Source: Sabellastarte sp. h YS-2021
Taxonomy: Eukaryota > Annelida > Polychaeta > Sabellida > Sabellidae
Assembly (NCBI GenBank): GCA_964017235.1
Contig: OZ024928.1
Coordinates: 151,304,881 to 151,368,880 of the forward strand
Length of the DNA stretch: 64,000 bases
Direction of reading: 5' to 3'
Shown: positions 12,491-25,720 of the stretch, in pieces
Layout of the letters: every line of letters starts with the position of its first letter
Position numbering within the stretch: the stretch's first letter is position 1
Notes under the pieces: generated by a model
Databases searched by the model: none
What the model was told of the DNA's origin: nothing
Seen by the model: the letters and a program-made list of their open reading frames with translations, nothing else
Translations under genes and position numbers: made by a program

Positions 12491-15400
12491 CTGTCCCATC
12501 AATATCACAGAACCAGTATAAACAGCCAAGTCTTCCACCACAGTAGAAACGGTTAGTTATTCAAAGTATGCACACTGAATTTCATCAATATCCAATGGAA
12601 TGTTGCAGCACACTGATATTCAATATACAGTTTACTTTTTTAACAGTCTTTGTGGACACTAATTTCTCAGATTTCCAACAATTCTTGATGCATTAATAAG
12701 TTAATTAATCTCTGCCAATACAAATATATATGTTGCATTACAGAAATATCATTTATGGTGACAAACCCCACAGCCTGCAGTTAATCAAGCTTATCTTGAA
12801 GGTGGATGATCAAATCCAGGCCAAAATATTAACATTGACATCTGGCCTCCTTAAAGAAAAATTTTGTTGAAAGTATAAAGATAATGTGATTCAAGTTTGA
12901 TGAGATTTAGCTGAAGCTGGATTTGCAAGGTCAAGGTCACTCTACAAAGGTCAAAGAAAACCTGAACTATATATACTGCAGTACACAGCTAGTCCCTGCA
13001 GAAATGTTGCAAATTTTTCAAAATGGTTTGATTAAATATATCCCAAGATGTCTAAACATTAGGAATATTTGCACAAACCAAATATGAAGTTGTTCTGATG
13101 TATATTTTGTGAGACACTGAACAAATCACTGGAAGACTGACATTAATTGTCCCTCATATAGATGTTATGGAGTTTGGTGACAAATTTAGGTTTCTTAAGC
13201 TTTTCCAGTAATATTTTGTAGTTTTGCTCCTGATAACACCAAAAACAACAATTGCAATCTGCAATGAGAAGTTATTCCTAAAAGAGGCATTTCATCTTAT
13301 TGTAGAGAACATATTTATGTGAAATGAAAAGTCAAAGGAGACAATATTGGCAGTGTATCTCGGCACAAAATCCAGCCATTCAATGCACACATCAATGACA
13401 CTGCATATAGTGTTATATAATTCATCCATCTAGGCTCTTCCTAAATGTTCTCTGCTTCCTTCTATCCTAAGCTTCCTCTCTCCAAATCAACAAACTTTGC
13501 ATGCTACTCCAATGTGATTTGATGGCTTTGCTAAGTATAGCTACAATAACACACAATAAAAATCATAGAGGGATTCTGAGACAGCAACTAAACACTTGGT
13601 CTTTATTGTCTCTGCCACTCTTTTTTGCCACTATTTTTGTCTTTTTCTTGTATTTGCTCTCCCCTTTTGGTAAAGAACAAGGCCAGTTTCTATGGGTACA
13701 TTTTGTCTCATTTTTTATTCCTTTCAATACCAATGGCAGCAGACCATTAGCTTCACTTTTGCTTGGTGATCTTAACACTTTTACATCAATTATACCTACC
13801 TTACTACTGGTGAATCCTGTTCTTTGTCTTTGAAAATAATAATAAAATCTTCTCAATTTGCATATTATTTTCAGATTCTAGTGTACATACAATAAGCATG
13901 TAGTGTAAGTACATTTGTACACCCTTTTTGTTAGATTTCTGGCTTATATTTAATGGATAAGTACAGTGAGTGCTAGTTTCACTTGCCCATTTATTTTTAG
14001 CCAGAGTTAAATGGTGAGGGAGATGAACTCAATCTTGCAACAAGTAGTCCATGTGCACATTATATTACAACTCTATTGATTCCTGTCTAAAGAATGCCTT
14101 ATTTATTATTATGAACGAAAAACTGTCCCATAATTCTACCTCTGGGAAGCAAACGTTTCATCAACTGACTGCAATGTGAACAGAATAATACAGGCGACTG
14201 GCAGCAGCACAGCATATACATGTATATAATTATATCTGGTGTGACTAACTGCATGGGACCATTACTGCAATCCCCCCCCCCTCCCCCCATTCATATTTAA
14301 CTTAATACTTTTCACTCTGTTTCAATAAACATTCTGAGATAAATATTGTGATCACTTTTTATAACCCTTTTTAAAATTTACAAAGGCGCAATCATACTCA
14401 AGTTGTTTTATGAGTGCTTCAAAAGAATAATTGCTTGGGCCATATTGCATATAAATGGAGTTTAAGTTATAAGATATAATATGGTTATAATTTGTTTTCA
14501 TCAAATTTCATGTACCTTACTCAGTACAATAATAAAATGATGAATTTTTAAAAATATAACGGACATTTAACTGATAAATTATATATAACTAGTTATATAT
14601 GTTTCCAGTGTATGTGTCTTATAAAATAATCAAATTGTGGAAATTTTGTATTACATTTGGATGCCTGTTTACAGCTTGGTTTCTGATGTACAACGTACAA
14701 TTTAAATTATTATTATCTGGCAAAGGCAATTAACTTTCTATCTTGTAATTACCTGACTTACAAAAAAAAACTGGCAAGAAGAGGCAATGCTTTTTTCACA
14801 TTTACCTCACTTGCAAGAGATAGAGGTATGTTCTTTCTTCCTAAAATTACCATTGCCATAGTTTTCTCCTAGAGACATATGAATTAGTCAAGAGTACAAA
14901 GATTAGATAGCAGGACAACATTCACCTCACCATAGAAGCACTAATCCATTGTACTAAATTATAATCTCCTTCATAGAACAAGATAAAAAGATTATCCTGA
15001 TGACACTTCAATTTATACTGTAAGAATATCCATCTGTGTTAAGTGAATCAATTATAAATGGAGTCACATTACCTACTAGTCTTTGCCTTTACCTGTGTGC
15101 AGTAAAACTGTCACTGCAATTATTCAGATTACAAGACAGAACATTTGCCATCCTTTGGTAAGCAGGACTGATGTGCTTTATCCCCATAGGATCTATAACT
15201 TTTCACCCAGAAGTGCACTCTGTGTGTTTTATGTTGTCTGCTACAGTCTAGAAAAACACATCTGACTCACAAAGTGTTTACTCTTTAGCTAAGTATATGT
15301 TTGAGTCAGAGCACTTTTAGTGTTTGATATCTGTAAAACAATACTTGATATTTTATGTTAAGGTGTCAATATCCTTTGACTTCAGTAGTTCAGTCAGTTA

Positions 15401-15882
15401 CATACTCAAAAAAAAAGTTCAAATATTTTGGCCCAATGACATCATCGGTTTTTGTTACAGTAATTTTCAAAGAAATAGTTTTCAGAAAATTTCCAATGAG
15501 TATGTTGTATAAACCATAGCTCGCAATTTTAACACTATTTAAAACTTACAATTGTATTAATTCAACTGTCGTTCTCAAGGAAGTGTCTGTTAAATCTGTT
15601 GACATAATATTATACAAAGGAAAGCAATCTTTAATACACGAAAGCTCCAGTTGGGTGATATTGAACCAGCAGTGCTGAGCAAACTGTCCATAAAGTTGAA
15701 GCTACATGTGGTACACAAATAAAAATAGAACTGCTGTTTCCTGGTTATGTAGCCTGGTTTCTGCGTTAATTTTTGCACTTTCTTCCTCACTTTAATTTCC
15801 GCTTCACTTCTTGTTTTTAGATGCACAAGACAAATATAACTCAATTCAAGCTATTACCTTAAAACTAAATAAACCAACTAAT
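12491..15882. other. No gene seen; start of the 47.5-kb DAPK intron
   Basis: AT-rich. A decayed trace of family A may lie at about 12770-12960 (ACCCCACAGCCTG-like and AAGGTCAAGGTCAC). The open frames at 13501-13856 on both strands have no acceptable exon structure. Confidence 0.4.
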
Positions 15883-16105
15883 AGCATGTTATACTTGGTA
15901 TCTTACAATATCCTCCAGGAAAATAAACAAATAGCTACTGTTAGGAAATGGTAAGGGTATTTCGTTATAACAAGCATTTTATACTTGGTATCTTACAATA
16001 TCCTCCAGGAAAATAAACAAATAGCTACTGTTAGGAAATGGTAAGGGTATTTCGATATAACAAGCATTTTATACTTGGTATCTTACAATTTCCTACAGGC
16101 AGGAT
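15883..16105 (+). repeat. 90-bp tandem repeat, about 2.4 units
   Basis: GCATTTTATACTTGGTATC recurs at about 15883, 15973 and 16063. The first two full units differ by only a couple of bases. Confidence 0.85.
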
Positions 16106-16339
16106 TATAAGTATGTTTGGTGGTAAAACAAAGCAAAATTGATAAATGTATGTTGTAACTGTGTTCTAACTGAATATTTTTTCGCTCCTATTTTAACTGA
16201 ATTGGTCAGCAGCCCTGGCAGTCAATATTGCCAACTTATTTGAAATTCTCTTGGCATTATACAACCCTCTGAGAATAAGAAGAGCAGTCTGTTACCATTA
16301 CCTAGATTACTTCTTAAACACAAGTTAGGTTTAACATTC

Positions 16340-16556
16340 ACTTTCAAAATATTGTGCAGGTAATATCGTGACAGACAGTTGTGGGGATGGAGGAATACTG
16401 TGTATACTAGTTGTTCACAATTCTGCACTGTAAATCATAGGGCATTGACAAACAAATGACTCACTCTCTAACCTCAGATCAAGGCCAGATTTGAACCCTG
16501 AACCTCAAAGGTGAGACACCAGTGTGTTACCCACTCCACAATTCTGGTTCCTCTAG
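16340..16556 (-). mobile_element. tRNA-derived SINE, family 1, old copy
   Basis: Reverse orientation. GAACCAGAATTGTGGAGTGG head and GGTTCAAATCTGG B-box region are recognisable; the body is heavily diverged. Confidence 0.6.
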
Positions 16557-19500
16557 GACAACACGTTCTAAATGAATTTAAATATCTGAAATCAATATTC
16601 GACCGAATTCACAAGTGCCCGAGAAAGGCTACAGCAATACACTGTCTTCCTCTTTAAAAGTGACAGCAAGAAGTTGACGCAAATTGTCTGGCATATCGAT
16701 TGCACACGTCCTTGTTGAGAAGATGTTCCATTGTTAATTACTGTTCTTGACATTGAACTTTTTTGCGTCCATAACGTCTGTTACCTGTGAAATATGCTCA
16801 GCTACTGAGAGACAAAAATTGACTATGTAATAAATATTATACAACAGATTCACTCAGGTGTGACAAGAGGGAAAAATCAATTCTCAATTATGTCACTTTG
16901 GAAGTTTTGATGCTGAATGCTTAGTGATCTATATATTTTTTTTAAATTATCCATAAAATAACAAGTTTTTCTTTAAAAAAATAGTATGTCTTTTCACTTT
17001 TATACTTGTACATATACAAAAATCATCCACATCTACTGATCAAATGCCACTAAAGTGACAATAAATTCATTTTTATCGAATAAACATAGCAAATCGTGAT
17101 TTTCTCCTCCTTTTTATAAATTTTCTCCCATCTATTCTATTCATACAGCACTTGTCATGCAGAAACCAAAGCCCCTTAATGCATATCTGTAATGTAGATC
17201 AATAACTTAATTAGCTTTGTTGAGCACAAACTATTTGAAAAATGTGTCCTAATTTGCAGAGACTAGCTGATTATTCAGCCCTCACATTATTTCTGTGTAG
17301 CCATGTAACATGATAAGCATCTCTCCAAAGGACAATCCATTTAAGCAAACTATATACAAAAGCTATACAAAAGCACTCTCTCTTCCTCTGTTGTTTATCC
17401 CTAAACTTTTACACAGGGGCACTGGTATATACTCTCACCCCAAAGCTACAGCATGATGTCTGAAACAAAAACACCCAGTAGTGCTTAAAATACAAACATT
17501 AGGGGCATCACCACTTTGTTCTTTTATGCCATACACACTCAGTTTACTCCATTGACATGAGCAGTATGGAATTATAAATCAACCAGAGTCAGCTCTCAGC
17601 ATGTACCCTCATGCCATACTTGATGTGTCCTTCGACAGGGAATAAAATCAGGGCCTGTTGGTTGAACTGGCCTGTATAATCATAATATCCAAGTATCAAA
17701 TAGGACGATAATCAGTAAGCATCCCCGTGAGACTGAATAATAGGATACAAATGCAAATTATAGATGCCCTCACAAGAATATACATATATTTTCAAACAAT
17801 AGACTCCAGTCACACTTCTATCACTTCTGTCAAATGATAGGACACTCCAAATACTGAGGATTTCATGTTAAAACTTCTGGTTGACAAAAAAACGTCAATA
17901 GGTTTTCTGTCTCTGTGATGTATCTATCCCAAAGGGCTTTTTTTAGTGAAAAGTGTATATTTACACAAAAGAACTGTTTTTCCTTCCATATTCATGATTT
18001 AAATGACCTCTTGTCTCTTTCAAATGTACCTGTGTATCGACTGAACATGTGTACTTGTACATCTGTCTCATTAGCATGTTTAATTCATCAGTGTGAAGTC
18101 ATGCTTTGCCATTGTGCATGTTAAAGTGTGTTACTTAAAAAACTGAACTATTCTGTGCACATTACTGCTACATTTACAGTTCATCATAAATACATTGATT
18201 TTGCATCATTCTACCATAGTTTTCATAAAATATTGCACCAGCACAAGTTACTTCCAAAATCCATTACAACAATGACATACAGCTAATAAGTGGAATTAAC
18301 TTGCAATAACAAATAGTGCCAACAATTCAATTCCGGGTATACTACACCTTGCTGTTAATCTGAAGCAGTTGGTCATTTTGAACAAAAGCAAAATTTTGGA
18401 TATATTACAGCATATGCCTTCTATGTTACAAGTATCTGTTGATTGTTAATTTTTAACCCTCAATTTCGACAAACCATAGCCAACAAAGAATATCTAATAT
18501 AACTGTGAACCCTGCAATAACCATGGCAATAAAGTATTTGTTTCTACTTATCTATCATCTGTTATGTCCTGCTATTCAGCTGTAAATTATATGTACCATC
18601 ACCTTTGCCATTTTGGTCATTCTAATTGTGACCTTCTTTGAGTCAGAACTAATGCTATCTAAACAATACTGCAGTCACAATGAAACCATTGTTATGAAAA
18701 TTTACATCCCACAAATGAAGTTGTTTAATAATTTGGTTTGCTTGGCATCAATGTGGAAGATTTTGTCTAGAATACATATTTTCATAAAACACTTCATTTC
18801 ACCTATACACTCAAGTTATATGCCTCTCTATATGAAACACTGTCAAAAAAAAATTGGCAAATTTGAGGAACTGCATCTGTTCAGTGTGAGTGTTCTCTGT
18901 ACCTTTTACAACAAAATAACAATGACAAAGTCAATGATTATTGTTTTTTTTTTATAAAAGCAAATCTTTAAAAAAAATCATAATGGGGTTGCACAATAGT
19001 TGAGATTTATATAAATCCAGAAATTATGTCACAGTTGAAAATATGTTGAACAGAAAGTGATTTTAAAACACATTCTCCTCTTGTTTAAATACAACCAAAT
19101 GGGTTAGCCTCCATGCTATCTTCACTGATTAAGTCCAGCAGCCTTTGCCTGCAGAAATTTCATTTCTGTCCTTCAAACCAATCAAAGAGATTAGGAGATG
19201 CTTTGTTTTTGTAGGCCCCTTTAATGGTATACATTACCTTAAATCGTATCAAGAGTATCTGGTATCTGGTTTCAAAAATCATCTAAAGACTGCTCTCTTC
19301 AGATCTATCCCCTTTCCTAATTACCCCTCTGCTTGGATACTATTTTTGGAAATAAAAAAAAAATTCCCTTTGAATGGTGCACATTAAAAGAATAATATTT
19401 TTGTGTCAATAAAGTGTAACACAAATACTTTCACAGCACACAGAATTTTTTTTCTAAGTATGGACCTTCTGTTTTTGGACACTGCTGAGTCAGATAATGT

Positions 19501-20831
19501 ATTTAATCAATTTAGCCCTTTATAAATGTTTCTATTATTATTATAAATGTCCTTCCAGACAGTCACTGAAATCAGAATTGCTAACTGAATTATGCATTAC
19601 AATTCAGTTTTTATACAGTACATGAATGTATAATCATCAGTAAATACATGCTTTAACTCGCATCACTATTTATATGTATATTGTCCATTTTCTTCCACAT
19701 TATCCGTGTACTACATTTATTCATTCATACACAGTCAAATATACATGTACAAAAATTCTAAATATTTTCTCCATAAAAAACTGCAATGCTCTATATTAAT
19801 AAGCTTTACTTTGAATGGTCCTGTGATACCAGTGTCTCTGTAGTTGAAGTCTAACGTTATTTTTTCTGTGACTTGTGTTCATGAATATTTTATGAGGTCG
19901 AGCTATCACTTAAGACACCAACCTACATTTCACAAGACAAGACTTTCCTTCCTGTTCTTTTGTAAATATTACTAGTTAGATCTTATTAATGACAGCGCAT
20001 GATCCACCTGCAAAACTAAGAACATGTATTGCATGTAAACTGCATAAACATATTTTTATTGATAGACCATTTCCATTTTATGTAACTTTCATATTTTATA
20101 TTTATGATGAACCAAGAAGCTAATTGACAAAATTAATTTCAGGACAGTCATGTCATAATACTGTTAAGGTTTTCTTTTCCACTTAATAAACTTTTTTGGA
20201 CTTTTTTGTCACAACAATGCTCAGTGTTCACTCATAAAAGTAATTTCCACACAACACTTTTTATGTATCTGTGATCAAATATTCATGGACATATTAACTG
20301 ATAAAACATTGTAGTGTTGCAGCACGCAGGAAAACCAGTAGAAAATAATTACAGAACTACACCAACCAGTCACTTTAAATAATATTTTATTGGATTAAAA
20401 ACCTTGGACGAACCATAGGCCTTAATAATTATTGCTTTAGCCACATTTATCAGTGTATTTCGCTGTTGTCAGTAGTTCTTGTCTTCTGTGTTTTGAGGGT
20501 CTCTCATAAGAATCTGTCAGCAGTGACATCAAAGAACTACCTCCCATCACTCTCACACTGCCACTGAGGTTTGGAGACAGTTCAAGGCCTGTCTTCAAGT
20601 TAGAACACATATTTCATTGTCCTGTCTTATATTAGATTCTATAGAATTATACGGTTTATTGTTTTTCTACCTACATGAGCATAAAAGTTATTCTGTGTAG
20701 AAGAAAGTATTTAAAGAGTTCTTTTGTGGTACTACCATAATCATTAACCAAAAAACTCCTGGATCATGATTCATATGCATTTTCAGCTTTTTACCAATTT
20801 TTTCAACCCTTATGTAACAATATATTCTTAG
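16557..20831. other. No supported gene
   Basis: AT-rich intron DNA with long A and T tracts. Three weak exon-like segments were considered and rejected (listed separately). Confidence 0.4.
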
Positions 20832-20934
20832 GGCCGAGGAGAAGGCTGGTCAACCATCGTATGTAGTGCCTTAAGGTCTTGCATTGAAGACATACCACAG
20901 GTGTACATAGCCAGCATTGTAATCGGGATGCTAA
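20832..20934 (+). CDS. Candidate exon of an unrecognised membrane-type protein
   Basis: A plus-strand segment with an acceptor-like tatattcttag on its left and a consensus donor gtaagt on its right (20935-20940). The open reading begins GRGEGWSTIVCSALRSCIED and continues IPQVYIASIVIGML. The amphipathic then strongly hydrophobic pattern suggests the edge of a transmembrane helix, and its GC content and codon look are richer than the surrounding AT-rich DNA. An in-frame stop sits directly upstream of the acceptor and another ~50 nt after the donor, as expected for an exon. I found no neighbouring plus-strand exons. It could belong to a gene nested in the DAPK intron, or be chance. Confidence 0.3.
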
Positions 20935-21179
20935 GTAAGTTTCCATGCTTTCTCAAGTCTGACTTCTCCATTTGAACACTATAGTCACATTTTGAAACAT
21001 AGTTTTATAAGTGTTGCACAGCCTCTAAAAACTTCAGTGCAAAATGTGTAAACCTTCTTGACACAGATATGTGTATGACATTGCTATATAACCTAACTTA
21101 ACCTAATGTGAACCTTTACAGTGCCACATGCTGTACTGAATATTTTGAAATATTTAAAACATTTACAATATTTAAACAT

Positions 21180-21350
21180 GGGGGCACAGTGGGGCATTAG
21201 TAACACACTTGCCTCCTACCTCTGAGGTCTGCGGTTCAATCCATGGACCATGTACTGGTTTCCTCTTCCCACAAAACTACCCATCATGATATGACCTATA
21301 CAGTGTTGAAAGCGACATTAAAAACCCAAATATATAAACTATAAACACAA
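21180..21350 (+). mobile_element. tRNA-derived SINE, family 1, internally deleted
   Basis: Head GGGGCACAGTGGGGCATTAG and GCGGTTCAATCC, then directly ATGTACTGGTTTCCTCTTCC and the usual tail. The central body is missing. Confidence 0.75.
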
Positions 21351-22824
21351 ATCATCCCTGCTGTTACAGAGAAAAGGGTCATATACATCAGTGTAGAACT
21401 TATAAATTTGTACAATTTATTTTCTTTCTTCTGGTGTTTATATCTACCCCATTTTACTGTGCACAGTCACATTTACTCCTATTCTAGAATCCCATTTGAG
21501 CAGAAAAGACTGGTCCATTACTTTCATACTGTAAATATACAGTATCTCTGTTACCCAACTACTTTATAAACTTCAGTGGGGCCATAACTTAGCTTAACTT
21601 AGGTGAATAACATATTTCAACAAAACACTCTAAATGCAATGGTTTTCAAGTTACAATTGATTAATAATACTCAACATTGAAAGTCCCAAAGTGACTACTG
21701 CTCAGCTATGCAATGAGCTACAAGTATGCAATTTTACTATGTTACAGCTGACCCAAAAGTAGGTGAATAACATATTTCAACAAAATACTGGTGCAATAGT
21801 TTTCAAATTACAACAGTTATACTTATTTTCTGAGAATTCAAACATTTGCTGGGCCCTTCCTTCTTATGTGAGTCTACAAAAAATTTCAAATTTAATAAGT
21901 AAATTAAATTTTTATAAGTTAATACCTTGCCTAATGAACAATCAGCTATACCGGTTGGAATAGATACGCGGTACCGCGAAACGCCAGGACAGTCAGGTAG
22001 TGTGCATTCACCAAATGGCATGCCGTACTTCCTTCCTGTGTAGATGTGATGTGATAGCATCATTGCCTACACCTAGATAAGCCCTTGTAAGTTAAAAGTG
22101 GGGTCAGTTGGGAGGGCCACCCTTATTCATTAGGTAAGGTATTAACTTAAAAATATTTAATTAACTTATTAAATTTGCAACTTTATTGTGTTAATACATC
22201 TTACCTAATGGACAATTACCTAGAATAACTACTGCTTGGAAGGTGGGTAGCTTACTAAGGACTTAAGACTGGACTCAACAGAGACATTGGTAGTTTCCCA
22301 GGGACATCAGCTGGTCCCACTGGTCGGTTGCTAGTAAACAGGTTACTGGAACCAACCAACCTTGCTCCATCCACTTTTTACAGACCTCCCCTGAGGTGGG
22401 GAAGAGAGGTATGAGTTCAGTCCCTGGTGAGGCCCTCTTCAGAAGGAAAAGGAGTCTAGCTGGTAGTCCTTGGGCAGGCCACCACCGCCTGAAGACTGCT
22501 TGGCAAGGTGTCAGGCTGCTTACTTATGTATGGGTTAGTGGTGGATCTGCTGGCAGCCACCACCGGGCCCAGATGAAAAAGCTCTGAATCAGCCCAGGTT
22601 CATTCTTCAAACTAGAAATAGGCCGCCCTGTTGATAGTAGATGCGAATAGAAACAGGATAGCATAGAAGAACACACATTATCATGTGTAATGTCCACCCA
22701 TGAACCTTTTGCCCAAATTGTACAGTAGTCTTACAAGACCCTGTTTCATTTGTAAAATATATCAATGATGCTTAAATATTTGTTAGTGTAGATGTAAATT
22801 ATTTCAGCTTCATGCCTTTTTGCA

Positions 22825-24571
22825 TTGGTTGGGTTGAAAATTTTGACGAAATCACTCTATCTTGCACGGTTAAGAAGATAGAAGCAAATTCCTGTTTTTC
22901 TATTTTTGGCAAAAATTTGAAAATTCAAAATGGCCGCCATTTTTGGAAAAAGGAAATTTTTTTGAAAATTGCCAAGAGTACATTTCTTAGATACCCTATG
23001 GGTCGAAAATTTCAACAAAATAACTCTATTTTGCACGGTTAAGGCCAGTTTGTGTTTTTCCATTTTTGGCAAAAATTCGAAAATTCAAAATGGCTGCCAT
23101 TTTTGGGGAGGGGAAAATTTTTTGAAAATTGCAAAGAGTACACTCCTCAGATACCCTGTGGGTCGAAAATTTCCACGAAATCGCTCTATCTCGCACGGTT
23201 AAGGAGATAGAAGCAAATTAGTGTTTTGCCATTTTTGGCAAAAATTCGAAAATTCAAAATGGCCGCCATTTTTGGGGAGGGGAAAATTTTTTGAAAATTC
23301 CAAAGAGTACACTCCTGAGATACCCTGTGGGTCGAAAATTTCGACGAAATCGCTCTATCTCGCACGGTTAAGGAGATAGAAGCAAATTTGTGTTTTGCCA
23401 TTTTTGGCAAAAATTCGAAAATTTAAAATGGCCGCCATTTTTGGGGAGGGGAAAATTTTTTGAAAATTGCAAATATTACACTCCTTAGATACCCCATGGG
23501 TCGAAAATTTCGACGAAATCGCTCTATCTCGCACGGTTAAGGAGATAGAAGCAAATTTGTGTTTTGCCATTTTTGGCAAAAATTCGAAAATTTAAAATGG
23601 CCGCCATTTTTGGGGAGGGGAAAATTTTTTGAAAATTGCAAATATTACACTCCTTAGATACCCCGTGGGTCGAAAATTTCGACGAAATCGCTCTATCTCG
23701 CACGGTTAAGGAGATAGAAGCAAATTTGTGTTTTGCCATTTTTGCCAAAAATTCGAAAATTCAAAATGGCCGCCATTTTTGGGGAGGGGAAAATTTTTTG
23801 AAAATTACCAAGAGTACACTCCTTAGATACCCTGTGGGTCGAAAATTTTGACGAAATCGCTCTATCTCGCACGGTTAAGGAGATAGAAGCAAATTTGTGT
23901 TTTGCCATTTTTGGCAAAAATTCTAAAATTCAAAATGGCCGCCATTTTTGGGGAGGGGAAAATTTTTTGAAAATTGCAAATATTACATTCCTTAGATACC
24001 CTGTGGGTCGAAAATTTCGACGAAATCGCTCTATCTCGCACGGTTAAGGAGATAGAAGCAAATTTGTGTTTTGCCATTTTTGGCAAAAATTCTAAAATTC
24101 AAAATGGCCGCCATTTTTGGGGAGGGGAAAATTTTTTGAAAATTGCAAAGAGTACACTCCTTAGATACCCTGTGGGTTGAAAATTTCGACGAAATCGCTC
24201 TATCTCGCACGGTTAAGGAGATAGAAGGAAATTTGTGTTTTGCCATTTTTGGCAAAAATTCTAAAATTCAAAATGGCCGCCATTTTTGGGGAGGGGAAAA
24301 TTGTTTGAAAATTGCAAAGATTGCATTCCTCAGATACCCTGTGGGTCGAAAATTTTGCCGAAATCGCTCTATCTCGCACGGTTAAGGAGATAGAAGCAAA
24401 TTTGTGTTTTGCCATTTTTGGCAAAAATTCGAAAATTCAAAATGGCCGCCATTTTTGGGGAGGGGAAAATTTTTTGAAAATTGCAAAGAGTACACTCCTC
24501 AGATACCCTGCGGGTCGAAAATTTTGCCGAAATCGCTCTTTCTCGCACGGTTAAGGAGATAGAAGCAAATT
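22825..24571 (+). repeat. 169-bp satellite array in B1 (about 10 monomers)
   Basis: Period 169 bp, seen from repeated landmarks such as GGCCGCCATTTTTGGGGAGG and CTATCTCGCACGGTTAAGG. The first two monomers are diverged border forms shared with B2 and B3. Because 169 is not a multiple of three, the ~74-residue open frames on both strands are repeat artefacts. Confidence 0.9.
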
Positions 24572-24907
24572 ACTCAAAAGTAGTACTGAAAATACACAAT
24601 GAAGTACCTAAATGGCTATTACTCATGTACTGACAAAGCTATCAGTCCCAAATGCAATACCAAGCGAGCTATGGACATAACAATCTTGTATTCAAAATTG
24701 TAGTAAAATATCTTTAATTATTTTGGCTTAAATGCACGGAAACCAATGGGTACTGAAAATAGCTGTACTTAAGTATTACTCAGTAAGCAAAAGAGGTACA
24801 ACAGCCAAAAGCAATCCCAAGCAAGCTACTGACCCAATAAGCCTGCATACCAAATTTGGTGACAATAGCTCTAATACTTTTCCTTTAAATGAGCGGAAAC
24901 CATGCGT

Positions 24908-24970
24908 GACGCCGGACATCGGACGCCGGACGCCGGACATCGGACATCGGACAACGGACATCGGACGGCG
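24908..24970 (+). repeat. 7-bp CGGACNN minisatellite in B1
   Basis: About eight units of CGGACAT, CGGACGC or CGGACAA just upstream of the terminal hairpin. The same block has about eleven units in B2 and ten in B3. Confidence 0.8.
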
Positions 24971-25554
24971 AAAAAAGCAAAAATAATATATCCACCCCCC
25001 AGGGGGGTGGACATAATAAAACTGTGTTGTGTGTTGTGGGATTTCCATTAACAAGCTGATAATAACTGTTCTAAGGGGACTCCTGACTGGAAGGCCTCAG
25101 AAGCAGCAAAGTCCCTCACACCGTGGGCTTTAAACGAATGTAGACTAAGGGCCTCTTGATCACAGAACTCATGGCATAGGATCAGTCTACTTTATCCATG
25201 ATGAGATAGTGGCAGAAGACAGTTCTTTGTTCTGCCTGAGGTCTGAGGTTCTGTCCAAATAGTAGTGCAGGGCTCCAACTGGGCAAAGTGACCTATCAGA
25301 CTTGAGCGACTTATCCAGCGACAGGGTCTATCCACTAAATCTCAATATTTTTTCCATCACTTCTCCAAGACCAAAGCTTTAAAATCAAGGGCATTTTACA
25401 TGCTTTGTGGCATGCGAGAGACATGTAATGAGGCCACGAGCTCCAGCGCTTTTGCCTTTCAGAACCAGGCACAAGGTTCCAGTCCCATTACATGAGGAAG
25501 ACACCAAAGTTTGATCTGTTTACAAACACATCCTTGTGTTGAAATGCTGGATGA

Positions 25555-25720
25555 AAGAAAGGAACAACACAGTTTTGCGAAAGGATGCCTTTTAATTTCC
25601 ATGACTTTTTATGAATTTTCCAAAACCTGGAGTCAATTTCCATGACTTTTCCAGGTCTGGAAAAAAATGGAATTCCATGACTTTTCAAGGTTTTCCATGA
25701 CTGGATACACCCTGTCCAGA
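25555..25720. repeat. Short repeat rich in TTCCATGACTTTT, within the DIRS remnant
   Basis: Contains about five close copies of TTTCCATGACTTTT in about 165 bp. It interrupts the recombinase region, so it is probably a small later insertion. No terminal repeats were resolved. Confidence 0.4.

Larger units (their letters stand above)
22611..25014 (+). mobile_element. Family B element copy B1
   Basis: Begins ACTAGAAATAGGCCGCCCTG and ends in the hairpin TCCACCCCCC-A-GGGGGGTGGA followed by CAT. The inner 5' motif ATGTCCACCC (22690-22699) is the exact reverse complement of the 3' end GGGTGGACAT (25005-25014). The order is a ~200-bp 5' region, a 169-bp satellite array, a ~330-bp 3' region, a 7-bp CGGACNN minisatellite and the hairpin. 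It is inserted in the tyrosine-recombinase part of a decayed DIRS-type element: recombinase-like sequence continues on both sides. Confidence 0.85.

Noticed and set aside
13501-13856. Overlapping ~100-residue frames on both strands
   Set aside because: Low-complexity hydrophobic or lysine-rich translations, no splice structure, no recognisable family.
16600-16750. Minus-strand frame reading QSICQTICVNFLLSLLKRK
   Set aside because: No donor or acceptor in phase and no family match.
19092-19150. Minus-strand exon-like segment reading QRLLDLISEDSMEANPF
   Set aside because: Tempting as the missing DAPK calmodulin-helix exon because of QRL, but the rest does not match SLCQRLSRSF and phase 0 is not kept.
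23186-24255. Series of ~74-residue open frames with near-identical proteins on both strands of the 169-bp arrays
   Set aside because: They recur every 169 bp, which is not a multiple of three, overlap on both strands and shift frame between monomers. They are by-products of the satellite.
24908-24970. Coding of TPDIGRRTPDIGHRT-like repeats in longer open frames at the ends of B1-B3
   Set aside because: The reading comes from the 7-bp minisatellite and its length changes shift the frame between copies.
22611-25014. CRISPR-like array
   Set aside because: Regular repeats, but the whole 169-bp unit is repeated with no unique spacers, in an animal genome; it is a satellite.
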